DNA of 64,000 bases from NCBI RefSeq assembly GCF_040712315.1, contig NC_134021.1, forward strand, positions 24,702,501 through 24,766,500. Reading direction: 5' to 3'. How positions within the stretch are numbered: the stretch's first letter is position 1; each line of letters opens with the position of its first letter. The DNA comes from Castanea sativa (taxonomy: Eukaryota; Streptophyta; Magnoliopsida; Fagales; Fagaceae). Below the pieces are notes generated by a model. It was not told the origin of the DNA, ran no database searches, and saw only the letters and a list, made by a program, of their open reading frames with translations. Made by a program: the position numbers and the translations under genes. Below, one piece after another: positions 35,374 to 46,082 of the stretch.

Positions 35374-36523
35374 GTATTATACAGCACTTGACTAGCCTGC
35401 AAAAGAAGGGAAAACACTATGCCCAACTCACAAAACTTGGGTAAATCATGGTGTTGGCCTTGGAATAAAGGAAAATTATGATTAGTGTAATGAAAGAGAA
35501 AAGGTCACTCCTGTTTAGTGCACCTTGTTTGAAGGTTTATGCGAATATAAGAACTATGAAGCACCTGAATTCAAAATGTAATTTTCTACCTCTCTCCAAG
35601 TCTCCTAAATTTGATGTCCTAAATGTTCATGAGGTCCTCCATTTTTATAGATTTTCTAGAGTCACTAAAAAATCTACTGTATGAGAGAACAACCTGCTAT
35701 ATCTGATGGACATATGTACTTTCTTTAGACAGTAAACACTCAAAAGGAGTAGGTTGTTATTGATTTTCCCGATTTGATGAATTTGAGAATTAGGAAATCA
35801 GCATTAAAAGTTGATTGAATTCATTATTGGGAAAAAAAAATGTATGTCAAGCATGTGCGTTAATTTAACAGACTTTTGGTTCTTCCTTGAGTGTCTGGTT
35901 TTTGCATATTGATGAGCCAGTCCTTTGCCCTCCAATTCACATCTCCAAATTATCCCTTTTTTGGGTTTCTTCTTCTCAAATGCAGGCTTGGTCCGCATAG
36001 CAAGTCCTTTGTTGTAGCACTGGGCCTTATATTCTTGATCTGGCCATTTTTGCTAACTTATCTTTACCAAATTTACAGACCAAATGGTGGATCTTTGGGC
36101 TGGACCTTGTGGGCCCAATTCTAACCAGCCTTGCATTTGAATTTGCCAACCACATGGGCTTCTTTCACAGGTTCGTCTGTCTGAGTTGCTGGAAATATTG
36201 AGTTAGTGGGCTTTGGGCTTATATTAATTTGTTACTCCAAAATTTCCTATAACAGAAAGCATATGAGAGAGATCTATGGTGATTATGTAACCTTTAGTAA
36301 TATCAATATCGAGTTATATGCATATTTCACCATTTAAATTTTTTTTTAAATTGTTCTTCTTAAAAATGCACATAGAACTTGAATTTGAGGATATCAAGTT
36401 TCATTTCTCTATTTTGTTAAAATTAAATTCCAAAACAAGGGCATTTTGCTAACTACTTTGGAAAGAGGAGTATTTTGTTACATAGTTTTAAAAATTAAGG
36501 GTGATGAACCAGAAATTTATGGT
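35374..36523. other. Intergenic DNA, no gene
   Basis: The part at 35880-36240 is less AT-rich with repeated GGGC words that resemble an LTR remnant, but no boundary can be set. Confidence 0.4.
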
Positions 36524-36965
36524 TGTCATTATACGCAGATCGTCATTCACTCAGAGAAGACGTTACGTATTTATTACAGTCATTGATGACAAAACGTAAT
36601 TGATGGAGCAATAGTCAAAGAATGAGTTGTGGCCTCTAGACAAAGATTTTATAATGCACTAGCTGTTGAACATAAATGCAGCGCATCGTTACCCATTAAT
36701 TAGACATACAACTATAAAAGAGAAGATAACAGAAGCTAAAGGTACACACAAATACTCCACGAAATCACTCTCTACTTGTGTTCTCTCTAGAATCTTTCTC
36801 CCTTACTGACTTTAGCATCAGAGACAGTTTGGCTGACACCACACCGGCATGTTAGTCTTTCACCCAGTTCATTTTGCAGGTTTCTCATCTACAGAGACGA
36901 CCTCATTCATAGCATCGTCCATCTGCTACAACGAGGAGCTCAACTGTTGATTTTTTGCATCATCA
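36524..36965 (+). repeat. Probable 5' LTR of the second gypsy element
   Basis: It starts TGTCATTATACGCAG and ends GCATCATCA, followed at once by TTTGGCGCCGTCTATGGGG (36966-36986), the PBS-like motif of this gypsy group. ACTATAAAAGAG at about 36709 could be the TATA box. The 3' end is well supported by the PBS; the 5' end is a guess. Confidence 0.6.
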
Positions 36966-37041
36966 ATTTGGCGCCGTCTATGGGGATGGTAATCATTCAA
37001 GCCATCTTTCCCAGTGACAAAAGAGTTCCTCAAAGTACAAG

Positions 37042-38215
37042 ATGGAAGTAGAGACTGCACCTCAGCTAGATGTTGCGCAACAACAACAAATCCAAGCCCT
37101 CTTGGCTAATGTGGAAGAGTTGACTCGCCAAAATGAAAAACAGTGAAAGACAATGGAATCTCAAAACGCAGAACATCAGCGAACAGGTGAAAACCAAAAT
37201 GAATAAGAATCAAACTCTCAAGCCAATAGACGAGACAAAACTTCAGAAGAAGACTCCACCAGGGTGGAGAATGAGCTTCGCAATATGAGGAAAGAGATTG
37301 ATGAACTAAAAAAATGCTATTAAGGACAAAGGCAGAGAGAATTTGGATGTGATGATTTGAAGGACGGACTCACCACAATTGGAGTCATATGACTGTTCCA
37401 AGGATCTTTTGGATCACATCGAATCATTCAAGACGTTAATGCTATTACTGATGACCCAAGACGAAGTGATGTGTAGGGCATTCCTAACAACACTGAAGGG
37501 AGCAGCCAGAGTATGGTTCAACAAGATACTCCTAGGAACCATTGCAGACTTTGAACAACTCAACAAGGGTTTTGTTCGTCATTTCATTAGGGGGCAAAGA
37601 CACAAAAAACCAATTGGTCATCTTCTCAACATTCAGCAAGCAGAAGGAGAATCACTAAGGCTATACGTCACTTAGTTCAATGAGGAGCTGCTACAAGTAG
37701 ATGGAGCTGAAGATCAAGTCATCCTAACAACTTTCCAGGCATGATTGTTACCAGGAGATTTCTTATTCTCAATCACTAAAATTCCACCAAAAACAGTGGC
37801 AGAGTTGCTCCGTAAAGCTCAAAAGTACATGAATGCAGAGGATGCAGTGCTCGCAAAGGAGATGAAAGGGAAAAGAAAGAGAGATGAAGGAACAAACAGC
37901 AATCGGGATAAAAAGAATGAGACACGAAGTGGTGGACAGACCACAGGGAAAAAGAAGGATCTTCTAGATAGGAAACCCAAGTTCACCAACTTCACTCCCT
38001 TAATAATGCTAATTAAGCAGGTCCTTATGTAGATAAGAGACGATCCTTCCTTGAAATGGCCGAAGCCAATTAGCACTCCAGTAGAAAGAAGAGACAAGAG
38101 CAAGTACTGTAGATTCTACCAAGACTACGGGCATCGTACTGATGAGTGTAGGCATTTAAAAGACCAGGTGGAAACTTTAAACCGGCAAGGGAAGTTGTAG
38201 AAGTACGTCAGAAGA
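37042..38215 (+). pseudogene. Gypsy gag
   Basis: It starts MEVETAPQLDVAQQQQIQAL with a coiled-coil-like segment, but a TGA stops it after about 34 codons. The capsid domain is in 37379-37675 (LLDHIESFKTLM, TLKGAARVWFNKI, FVRHFIRGQRHKK). 37745-38032 continues through AELLRKAQKYMNAED and a basic, KR-rich region. A knuckle-like CRFYQDYGHRTDEC lies near 38107-38150. At least four stops or shifts interrupt it. Confidence 0.85.
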
Positions 38216-38330
38216 CGGATATAGGTACCAACAAAAGGACGACTAGGATAGAACTCCAAAGATAGGGGATACCAAACCCCCTGTAGGAGAAATAAAGACG
38301 ATATCTAGAGGGATAACTGCAGGCGGAACG

Positions 38331-38570
38331 TTGAAATCCCTGAAAAATGCACAGGGAAGGGAGATAAATAGCGTCCATTCATGGCTCCCTCCAATGAAGA
38401 TGCCAAAGAATGATGAGCCTGATATTGTCTTCTTAGAAAGAGACGGTCACGGTATCAGGCAACCCCATGAAGATCCATTAGTAATCATGCTCAAAGTGGA
38501 AGAGTTCAACATTCACCGAGTGCTCATTGACAACGAATGGTCAGCGGACGTCAGAAGATGCATCTGGTGA
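38331..38570 (+). pseudogene. Gypsy protease remnant, truncated at the active site
   Basis: The frame shows EPDIVFLERDGHGIRQPHEDPLVI and then RVLIDNEWSADV, where DNGSS-type sequence is expected. Straight after it the sequence jumps to the pre-RT spacer, so most of the protease fold is missing. This looks like an internal deletion of several hundred bases. Confidence 0.75.
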
Positions 38571-38639
38571 GAACCACACATGGGTGATCAATGAACCAGA
38601 ACCCATTCCCGAACCGTTAGAAACACCATAAGAAGTTAA

Positions 38640-39640
38640 GATCGTCATTGGAGATTCGTCGAGGGTATTGAAGATTGGAACAGCACTCCCAGTAGTAAAG
38701 AAAGAGAAAATGATCTCTTTCTTAAGGGCAAACCAAGATGTCTTCACCTGGAGACACAAGGATATGCTTGGAATTGATAGGAAGATCATATAGCATTGTC
38801 TCAACGTTAATCCAAAATGCAAACCTGTACAGCAGAAGCGAAGAGTATTTGCACCAGAACGCAACAAAGCTGTAATTTGAAGAAGTAGAGAAATTACTAG
38901 AAATTGATTTCATCAGGGAAGTCTTCTATCCAGATTGGCTAGCAAACATGGTTATGGTTAAGAAGAGCAATGGCAAGTGGAGAATATATGTCAACTTCAC
39001 AGACCTGAATAAAGCCTGCCCAAAAGACAGCTTCCCCTTGTCAAGGATTAATCAACTAGTAGATTCAACTACTGGACACAAGCTCTTGAGTTTCATGGAT
39101 GCATTCTCTAGATACAACTAGATTCTTATGGACAAAGACAATCAAGAGAAAATCTCGTTTGTCACCAGCCAAGGGTTGTACTGCTACAAAGTCATGCCTT
39201 TTGGGCCGAAGAACGTAGGAGCCACCTACCAAAGATTGGTGAACCGTATGTTCTCCCACCAGATTACAAGGAATGTGAAGGTGTATGTGGATGATATGCT
39301 AGTAAAAAAGTAGGGACGCAGCCAATCACTTATACGACCTAAAGGAGACCTTCAGCACGCTATGTAAGTACAATATGAAGCTAGACCCTACAAAGTGTAT
39401 TTCTATTGTTGCTTTAGGAATTTTTTTGGGATTTTTGGTGTCTTAACGAGGTATAGAGGCATATCCAGAAAAAGTAAAAGCAATAATCGAGGTCAAATCA
39501 CCAAAAACAGTGAAGGAGGTGTAGAGCTTAACAGGAAAGGTTGCAACCCTAAATAGATTCGTCTCTAGGGCAACGAACAAGTGCATGTCATTCTTCAAGG
39601 TATTGAAGAAAGCCTTTTAGTGGATTGACGAATGAGAGGA
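38640..39640 (+). pseudogene. Gypsy reverse transcriptase
   Basis: In pieces: MISFLRANQDVFTW, FYPDWLANMVMVKKSNGKWR, NFTDLNKACPKDSFPL, LLSFMDAFSRYN, VMPFGPKNVGATYQRL and the catalytic YVDDMLVKK (about 39283-39309), which is intact. In-frame stops occur at about 38877, 39118 and 39311. It is the only gypsy RT here with its YVDD box unchanged. Confidence 0.88.
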
Positions 39641-39990
39641 AGCCTTTGCCAAGTTAAAGGAGTACTTGACGAAGCCACCTCTACTAAGCCCCTCGATGAT
39701 GGGAGAGAAGCTGTACCCCTATTTAGCAGTATCCAACACTGCAGTAAGTTCGGCACTGATCAGAGAAGAAAGGAATGTACAAAAGCCCGCCTATTACACC
39801 AGCCAGACATTCTAAGATGTAGAGGCAAATTACCTAAGGATGGAAAAGATAACTTTCACATTATTGGTTGCCTCCAGAAAGCCCTGTCTTTATTTTCAAG
39901 CACACTCTATCGTTGTCATGACAAACCAACCCATAAGAAAGACAATGAAAAGATAGACGCAGCAGGACGACTCTTCAATGGGAAATTGAA

Positions 39991-40890
39991 TTGAGTCAAT
40001 TCGACATTAAATATTGGCCCCGAGCAGCAATTAAAGCCCAAGTGCTAGCAGACTTCATTGCAGAATTCACTTACCCCTACAAGGAAGAAGAACCTCCTGT
40101 AGAAACATGGACGGTCCAAACAGATAGGTCTGCCACCAAAAAAGTTGGAGGAGCAGGAGTAGTGCTCGTATCTCTAAAAAGAGAAACATTGAAGTATGCA
40201 GTCAGATTACAATTCCCAGTAACAAATGATGAGGCAGAATATGAAGCATTGCTAATAGGTTTAAGTCTAGCAAAGGCTCTAGGAGCAAAGAGCTTTATCA
40301 TCCAAGCTGATTCTTAGCAAATAATTGGACAAGTGAAAGGAGATTATGAAGCCAAAGAAGAAAGGATGCAGAAGTACTTGAAGATCGTCCAACGCCTCTC
40401 ACAGCACTTTGACAGCCTAGACTTTGTGCAAAACCCAAGAACCAAAAACGTAGAAGCTGACTTCCTAGCAAGATTAGCCTTGTTAGATGACTACAATGCA
40501 ACCTCTGAACTATGTATAGAGATAAGGGGGCAGCCAAGCATAGAAGGTAGGCAAGTTCTGAAGATAAAAGAACAAGACGAGTGGATGACTCCCATCATCC
40601 GTTACTTGAAAGAAGGATGGCTCCTTGAAGATAAAATGGAAGTAAGGAAGATACAGATCAGAGTGGCTCACTTCATCATTATTGACGACGCGCTCTACAA
40701 ACAAGGATATTCACTCCCATATCTAAGATGCATCAGTTCTAAAGAAGCAGATTATGTGCTCTGCGAGATACATGAGGGAATCTGTGGAAATCACACCGGG
40801 GCAAGATCCTTAGCCCTAAAGGAATCAGAGCAGGATATTACTGGCCAACTCTACAGAAAGACACATATAACATCGTCAAAGCATGTAACA
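39991..40890 (+). pseudogene. Gypsy RNase H and integrase zinc-binding region
   Basis: 39991-40317 is RNase H: YWPRAAIKAQVLADFIAEF, TVQTDRSATKKVGGAGVVL, NDEAEYEALLIGLSLAKALG and IQADS, then a TAG stop. 40333-40890 continues with KYLKIVQRLSQHFDSL, NVEADFLARLA, then the integrase HHCC region EIHEGICGNHTGARSLALK. A frame change follows before CNKCQRF. Confidence 0.87.
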
Positions 40891-41814
40891 AGTGTCAACG
40901 CTTCGCAAATGTCCAAACGAGACCAGGAGAGACGATGACATCCATATCCTCACCATGGCCCTTCGCCCAATGGGGAATTGATATCATGGGTCCATTCCCT
41001 CTAGGGAAGAAGCAACTTAAGTTTCTGATCGTTGCAATTAACTATTTCACAAAATCGGTAGAATTAGAGCTAGTGGCGACGATAACAGAGGCTAAAGTCG
41101 CAAGCTTTGAATGGAAAAACATCATCTGCAAGTTTGGAGTTCCACACATCATACTATCAAACAATGGAAGTAGTTCGACAACCCCAAGTTTCGAAAATTT
41201 TGCTAAAACTTAAGAGTCAAGAATCACTACTCTTCTCCAAGACACCCTCCAGCCAACGGCCAGATAGAAGTGACGAACAGAAGCTTGCTCAAAATTATCA
41301 AAACTAGGCTTGAGGGGGTAAAGGGGGCGTGGCTTGAAGAACTACAAAATGTCCTTTAGGCATATAGGACGACCACCCGAATCCCAACAGAAGAAACACC
41401 ATTCAGACTAACGTTTGGCACTGAGGCCGTCATACCAATGGAAGTAGGACTGACAAGCTTCCGAGTCAAAACATATGAAGACCAGAAGAATCAACAGGAG
41501 CTTAACAACAACATGGACCTAGTTGATGAAGTCAGAGAGGAAGCTATGAATCGAATGGCCAAACACAAGGAAGCAATGGCCAGATACTATAACAGAAAGG
41601 TTAAGGCAAGAAGGTTCAACACAGGAGACCTTGTTCTAAGAAAAGTATCACAGGCAACAAAGGACCCATCACAAGGAAAATTGGGACTAGCCTGGGAAGG
41701 CCCCTACGGAGTAATCCATCATTCCAGAGAAGGATCCTACTACCTGAAATCTCTAGATGGCCAGGACCTGCCTTGACCATGGACATAGAACACTTGAAGA
41801 AATACTACCAGTAA
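40890..41814 (+). pseudogene. Gypsy integrase core and C-terminus
   Basis: 40935-41213 has the core: WPFAQWGIDIMGPFPLGKKQ with the first Asp, and IILSNNGS where the second Asp (SDNG) is Asn. A frameshift then leads to a stretch with QIEVTNRSLLKII carrying the Glu region. 41438-41776 is the C-terminal part (EAMARYYNRKVKARRFNTGDLVLRK, LAWEGPYGV). Pol ends at 41814 in a shifted frame (EHLKKYYQ). Confidence 0.88.
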
Positions 41815-42094
41815 GGAATGCTTTACATTTTCAAGTTGCCTAATCTTCATATCAATATGTATGACAACTATTACTTTCGTTATTCATAAGATCAATAATG
41901 CATGAAAGCATTATCCATGCGTATTTATCAATGATAATCCATGATCTATTACTATCAAAACGTGTGCAATGCTTAGGAGTCATCCTGGGAGATGTCTCAA
42001 CGATCTCCGTCATTAAACTTTCAAATTTAAAAGCTATTCGTGCACAGTCAACGACATCATAGCCATTGGAGTTGTTGATACGCAACTACCAAAG

Positions 42095-42487
42095 TCGACT
42101 AAATCAAAGTTGTTCAAACACAACCAATATAATAGTCATTCAAGAAAAAACAAAAAACGGTTAGCCTAAAAGATGCTCCAATACCACGATTCTAAGTCAC
42201 GAGTAGAGCACAACATCATCATTCAAACATGACTCAATAAAAAGCTGTTTAAACACTGCTAAAAAATACTAAGTTGTTTAAACACAACTAAGATCCTCAT
42301 TCAAACATGAATCGGTACAAAGCTGTTTAAACACAACTAAAAATATTAAGTTGTTTAAACACAACTAACATCGTCACTCAACCATGACTCAATAAAAGGC
42401 TGTTTAAACATAGCTAAAAAAAATACTAAGTTGTTCAAACACAACTAACATTGTCATTCAACCATGACTCACACAAAGCTGTTTAAA
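42095..42487 (+). repeat. Tandem repeat of about 78 bp with GTTTAAAC
   Basis: Units begin TCAAMCATGA at 42223, 42301, 42378 and 42458, with more diverged copies upstream. Each contains two AGSTGTTTAAAC/CACAACTAA blocks; GTTTAAAC is an 8-bp palindrome. The array lies in the gypsy 3' untranslated region, right before the LINE junction. Confidence 0.85.
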
Positions 42488-43258
42488 GGTAAACCATTCA
42501 AATGCTTTCCCAACAAAGATGTGCCAAAGTTCTTCAGCCGACCACCAGAATCTGGAAACCGCCGCAGTGCGAAGGAAGGAGCTAAACCCTCGTACGAAAC
42601 AAGGATGGTAGGTGCGCCTCACGTGATTGAGCAAGCTAGTGACACTAGGCCCTCTGCCACTATGCTGACCAACTCAAAGGAATCACATGCGCCAACTAAC
42701 TCCGAACCTGGGACAAAATCGGAGACAAAGCCTGCAGAAGCAACTGTCGCTGAAACCGAGAAAAAGCATGGATGTACAAGACCTGAAAGTGGCTATTCCT
42801 TGGACAGAAAAAAGTCCAACGCATCGGGGGTAGGTGTAGCACATCCGATGATAGCTACAGGAGAGGAAATGATGGTGATAGATGAAGAAGATGTTAACTT
42901 ACCACTCAGGGGCTTGATTAATGTACAAAGCCTAGCTACCTACACGGACCACACAGATGGGCTAATGGTAATGATATACAACAAGGATTTGGGCTAGGTT
43001 GACGAGCCCATTGGGCCTAAGACCAGATATTGGAAATGCATTAACAGAAAAAATGAAAAGGAAAATACTGACCCACTCCAAGCTATTGTCTCTTCAAACA
43101 AAAAGAGAATTGGGCCGAGTCCTTTACAAGAGCTTGATTCAAACTCAATCTCGTTGAAGCAATGTAAAGGAAAACAGAAAGTAGGGCAACATCTAGGAAA
43201 TGAACACAACATGGATGGTGGTGTGGCGGAGGCTGCGAAGCAGCCCCGCCCAGCTTAA
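42488..43258 (+). pseudogene. LINE ORF1, C-terminal part
   Basis: The frame after the gypsy repeat (KPFKCFPNKDVPKFF...) is rich in Ser, Glu and Lys, with a TAG at 42995-42997. The same frame then runs to TAA at 43256-43258. It precedes and overlaps the endonuclease ORF, so by position it is ORF1 of an L1-type LINE. The zinc knuckle and the front half are missing, as expected for a 5'-truncated copy. Confidence 0.7.
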
Positions 43259-44154
43259 TGAGTATATTATCTTGGAACTGTCGAGGGCTTAGGGACTCTC
43301 GGGCAGTTCTAATGCTCACCAAGATGGTGAGAGACGAAGCTCCCCTACTGGTCTTCCTAGTGGAGACGAAGGCTGATATTTCTTTCATGAAAAAAGTTCA
43401 AGCAAAGTTGGAATATACGCAAGGAATTACTGTCCTTAGTGATGGTAGAAGTGGAGGACTTTCCTTGATGTGGAAAAAAGGAAGTAACGTTGAAGTCCAC
43501 AAGTACTCAAACTCCCATGTTGACGTGATCATCTCTGACCATGAAACAAACCTAAGGTGGCAAGCGACCGGTTTCTATGGACACCTGGATGCTCAACAAA
43601 GGCATATATCTTGGAAGCTTCTAGAGCACTTAAATACGCAACTCAGCCTACCATGGATAGTTTTTGGAGATTTCAATGAGATTACTCACCTGGACGAGAA
43701 ATGCGGTGGGGCAAAGAGGAGTGCAGACCAAATGCAAGCTTTTAGAAATGCCCTCGATGCATGCGACCTTCTTGACTTGGGTTTTAGCGGTTTGAGTTTC
43801 ACGTGGTGCAATGGAAGATTTGGCGAGCAAAGAACCCTAGTCAAGCTAGACAAAATGGTAGCCAACTCAAACTGGAAAAGCTTATTCCTAGGAGAGAGGG
43901 TGCAATACAAGTCCATGGCCGCCTCTGACCACTGCTCCTTGATCCTTCACTCATCTCATACTCCCAAAAATGGAAGAAAAAAGCCTCGATTCCACTTCGA
44001 AACAATGTGGCTCTGTGATGCGGAATGTAAGGAGGTTGTTGAGCTTGCATGGTCCATGCCACACACTCCCAGTGATGTCCCAACGACACAAGATCGAATC
44101 AAAAGTTGTCAAACAACTCCAATAGTGGAACATGAATGTTTTCGGGCGCGTTGA
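43258..44154 (+). pseudogene. LINE ORF2 endonuclease domain
   Basis: 298 residues of apurinic/apyrimidinic-type endonuclease: MSILSWNCRGLRDSR with the catalytic Asn, FLVETKAD with Glu, WIVFGDFNEITHLDEK with Asp/Asn, and SDHCSLIL with the Asp-His pair. All the metal-site motifs are present. Such an enzyme nicks target DNA to prime reverse transcription. The ATG overlaps the ORF1 stop (TAATG). A frameshift near 44090 ends the frame. Confidence 0.9.
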
Positions 44155-46082
44155 TAAACAACTGAAGGAAAAATAGGATAAACTCCAATATTTGGAGTCT
44201 CTTGATATGCTCCATGAGTTTGCTGAGGATATCCATCTCCTCTGGAAAGAAATAAACGACCTACTAGATAAGGAAAACGATATGTGGTGGCAAAGATCCC
44301 ATTCTCTATGGATGCAACAGGGCAATAGGAACACAAACACAAAGTTCTTCTACTCTACGGCAAGTCAAAGACAAAGGAAGAATGCCATTCAAGGCCTCTT
44401 GGACGATCAGGAGTGTGGCAGAGCATTGAAAAAGGCATTGAAAGGACCACTCTGGAATACTATACATCCATCTTCACGTCTGACAGGCCCACACAATTTA
44501 TTGCGGTGGAGCAGGTCCTTGAACCCAAAGTAACAGGGGAAATGAACATGGTCCTAACCAAGGAGTTCCAACCTGATGAAGTTTGGAGAGCCCTTCAACA
44601 TATGCATCCAATGAAGTCTCCAAGACCCGAAGATATGCCCCTTGTCTTCTACCAAAAATTCTAGAATATTGTTGGGCCAAATACTACTAAATGTGTTCTA
44701 AATATCTTAAACTCTGGAAATATGCCTGTTGATATTAATGCTGCCCATATTTGTCTCATCCCAAAGAAAAAAAACCCCCAGACAATCATGGACTACCGCC
44801 CCATAAGCCTATGCAATGTATTATCTCGCATTGTTTCCAAGGTCCTGGCTAACTGACTCAAGAAAGTGCTGCCTAACATTATTAGTACCTCCTAGAGTGC
44901 TTTTCTTTCTAACAGGTTGATTACAGATAACGTACTTGTGGCTTTTGAGACAATGCACCACATCAACCAGCGACGGAAAGGCAAGGAAGGCCTCATGGCA
45001 ATCAAACTCGACATGAGCAAAGCATTTGATCAAGTTGAATAGCTGTGCCTAGAAATGATCATGCGAAAACTGGGGTTTCATGAGCAATGGATTTCTCTTA
45101 CAATGATGTGTGTAAAAATTGCCACCTACTCCATCCTCATCAATGGGGAACCGAAAGGATCGATCAGGGCATCCAGGGGAATCTGCCAAGGCGATCCCAT
45201 ATCACCCTACCTCTTCCTCATATGTGCTGAGGGGCTCTCGGCAATGCTGAACAGGGGACAACAACAGGGACACATCAATGGCGTTGCTATTTGCAGGAAA
45301 GCGCCATCCATCTCTCATCTGCTTTTTTGCAGACAACAACCTCATCTTTTGTAAGGGCAACATGAATGAATGCAAAAGAATCTAGGAGATTCTATAGGAC
45401 TATGAAGCTACCTCGGGTCAAAAGATGAACCGAGAGAAAACTTCCCTGTTTTTCAGCAAAAACACTACCCCCGATACCCAAGACGCCATCAAAAACCTCT
45501 TCGATGCTCAAATCATAAAACAGCATGAACAGTACCTAGGCCTACCCTCACTTATCGGCATGAACAAAAAGTAAGCTTTTAATAAGATAAAGGACCACGT
45601 TGGGAAAAAGATCGCAGGTTGGAAAGGAAAGTTGTTGTCGAGTGCAGAGAGAGAGACACTTATCAAAGTTGTTGCTCAAGCTACCCCCACCTACACCATA
45701 AGTTGTTTCAAGCTTCTAGACTCTTTATGCAAGGACTTGGGAGCCATGATCAGCCAGCTTTGGTGGGGTCAGAAAAAAGAAGAGAGAAAAATACCATGGG
45801 TAGCCTGGGACAAGCTTTGCACACCTAAAACTGATGGGGGGATGGGCTTTAGAAATTTGCGAGCCTTCAATCTAATACTTCTAGCAAAGCAAGGGTGGCG
45901 CCTCTTGAAAAACCACAACACTTTGTTCTACCAGGTATTCAAAGCTAAATACTTTGATAACTCCACCTTCCTTGAAGCTCAACTTGGCAAGAGACCGTCC
46001 TTTGCCTCGGGAGTTTTATGGCAGCCAAGCTAGTCATATCTGAAGGAGTTAGGTGGAGCATTGGCAATGGTCGTTGGTGTTT
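44155..46082 (+). pseudogene. LINE ORF2 reverse transcriptase
   Basis: Segments in changing frames: [87 protein letters not shown] and ICQGDPISPYLFLICAEGLS. At about 45326-45337 the T-run of the catalytic FADD region has lost bases, and the DNA there reads ADNN, not ADD. The C-terminal part (45632-46033) has TYTISCFKLLDSLCKDL and MGFRNLRAFNLILLAKQGWR. Several stops make it dead. Confidence 0.9.

Larger units (their letters stand above)
36524..42487 (+). mobile_element. Ty3/gypsy retrotransposon, degraded, no 3' LTR seen
   Basis: LTR, PBS, gag, protease remnant, RT, RNase H and integrase follow in gypsy order on the plus strand. Many stops and frameshifts are present. After the pol end at 41814 comes a tandem repeat and then LINE sequence; no copy of the 5' LTR is visible downstream, so the 3' part has been lost or displaced. 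Confidence 0.88.
42488..46082 (+). mobile_element. L1-type LINE, truncated at both ends
   Basis: ORF1 remnant, endonuclease, reverse transcriptase and post-RT region follow on the plus strand. The 5' end joins gypsy sequence at about 42488. At 46082 the LINE stops inside the post-RT region (GNGRW), with no 3' UTR and no poly(A). No target duplication could be found. Confidence 0.88.

Noticed and set aside
42223..42487. Possible CRISPR-like array because of regular repeats
   Set aside because: Repeats are contiguous 77-80-bp tandem units with no unique spacers, in a plant retrotransposon.
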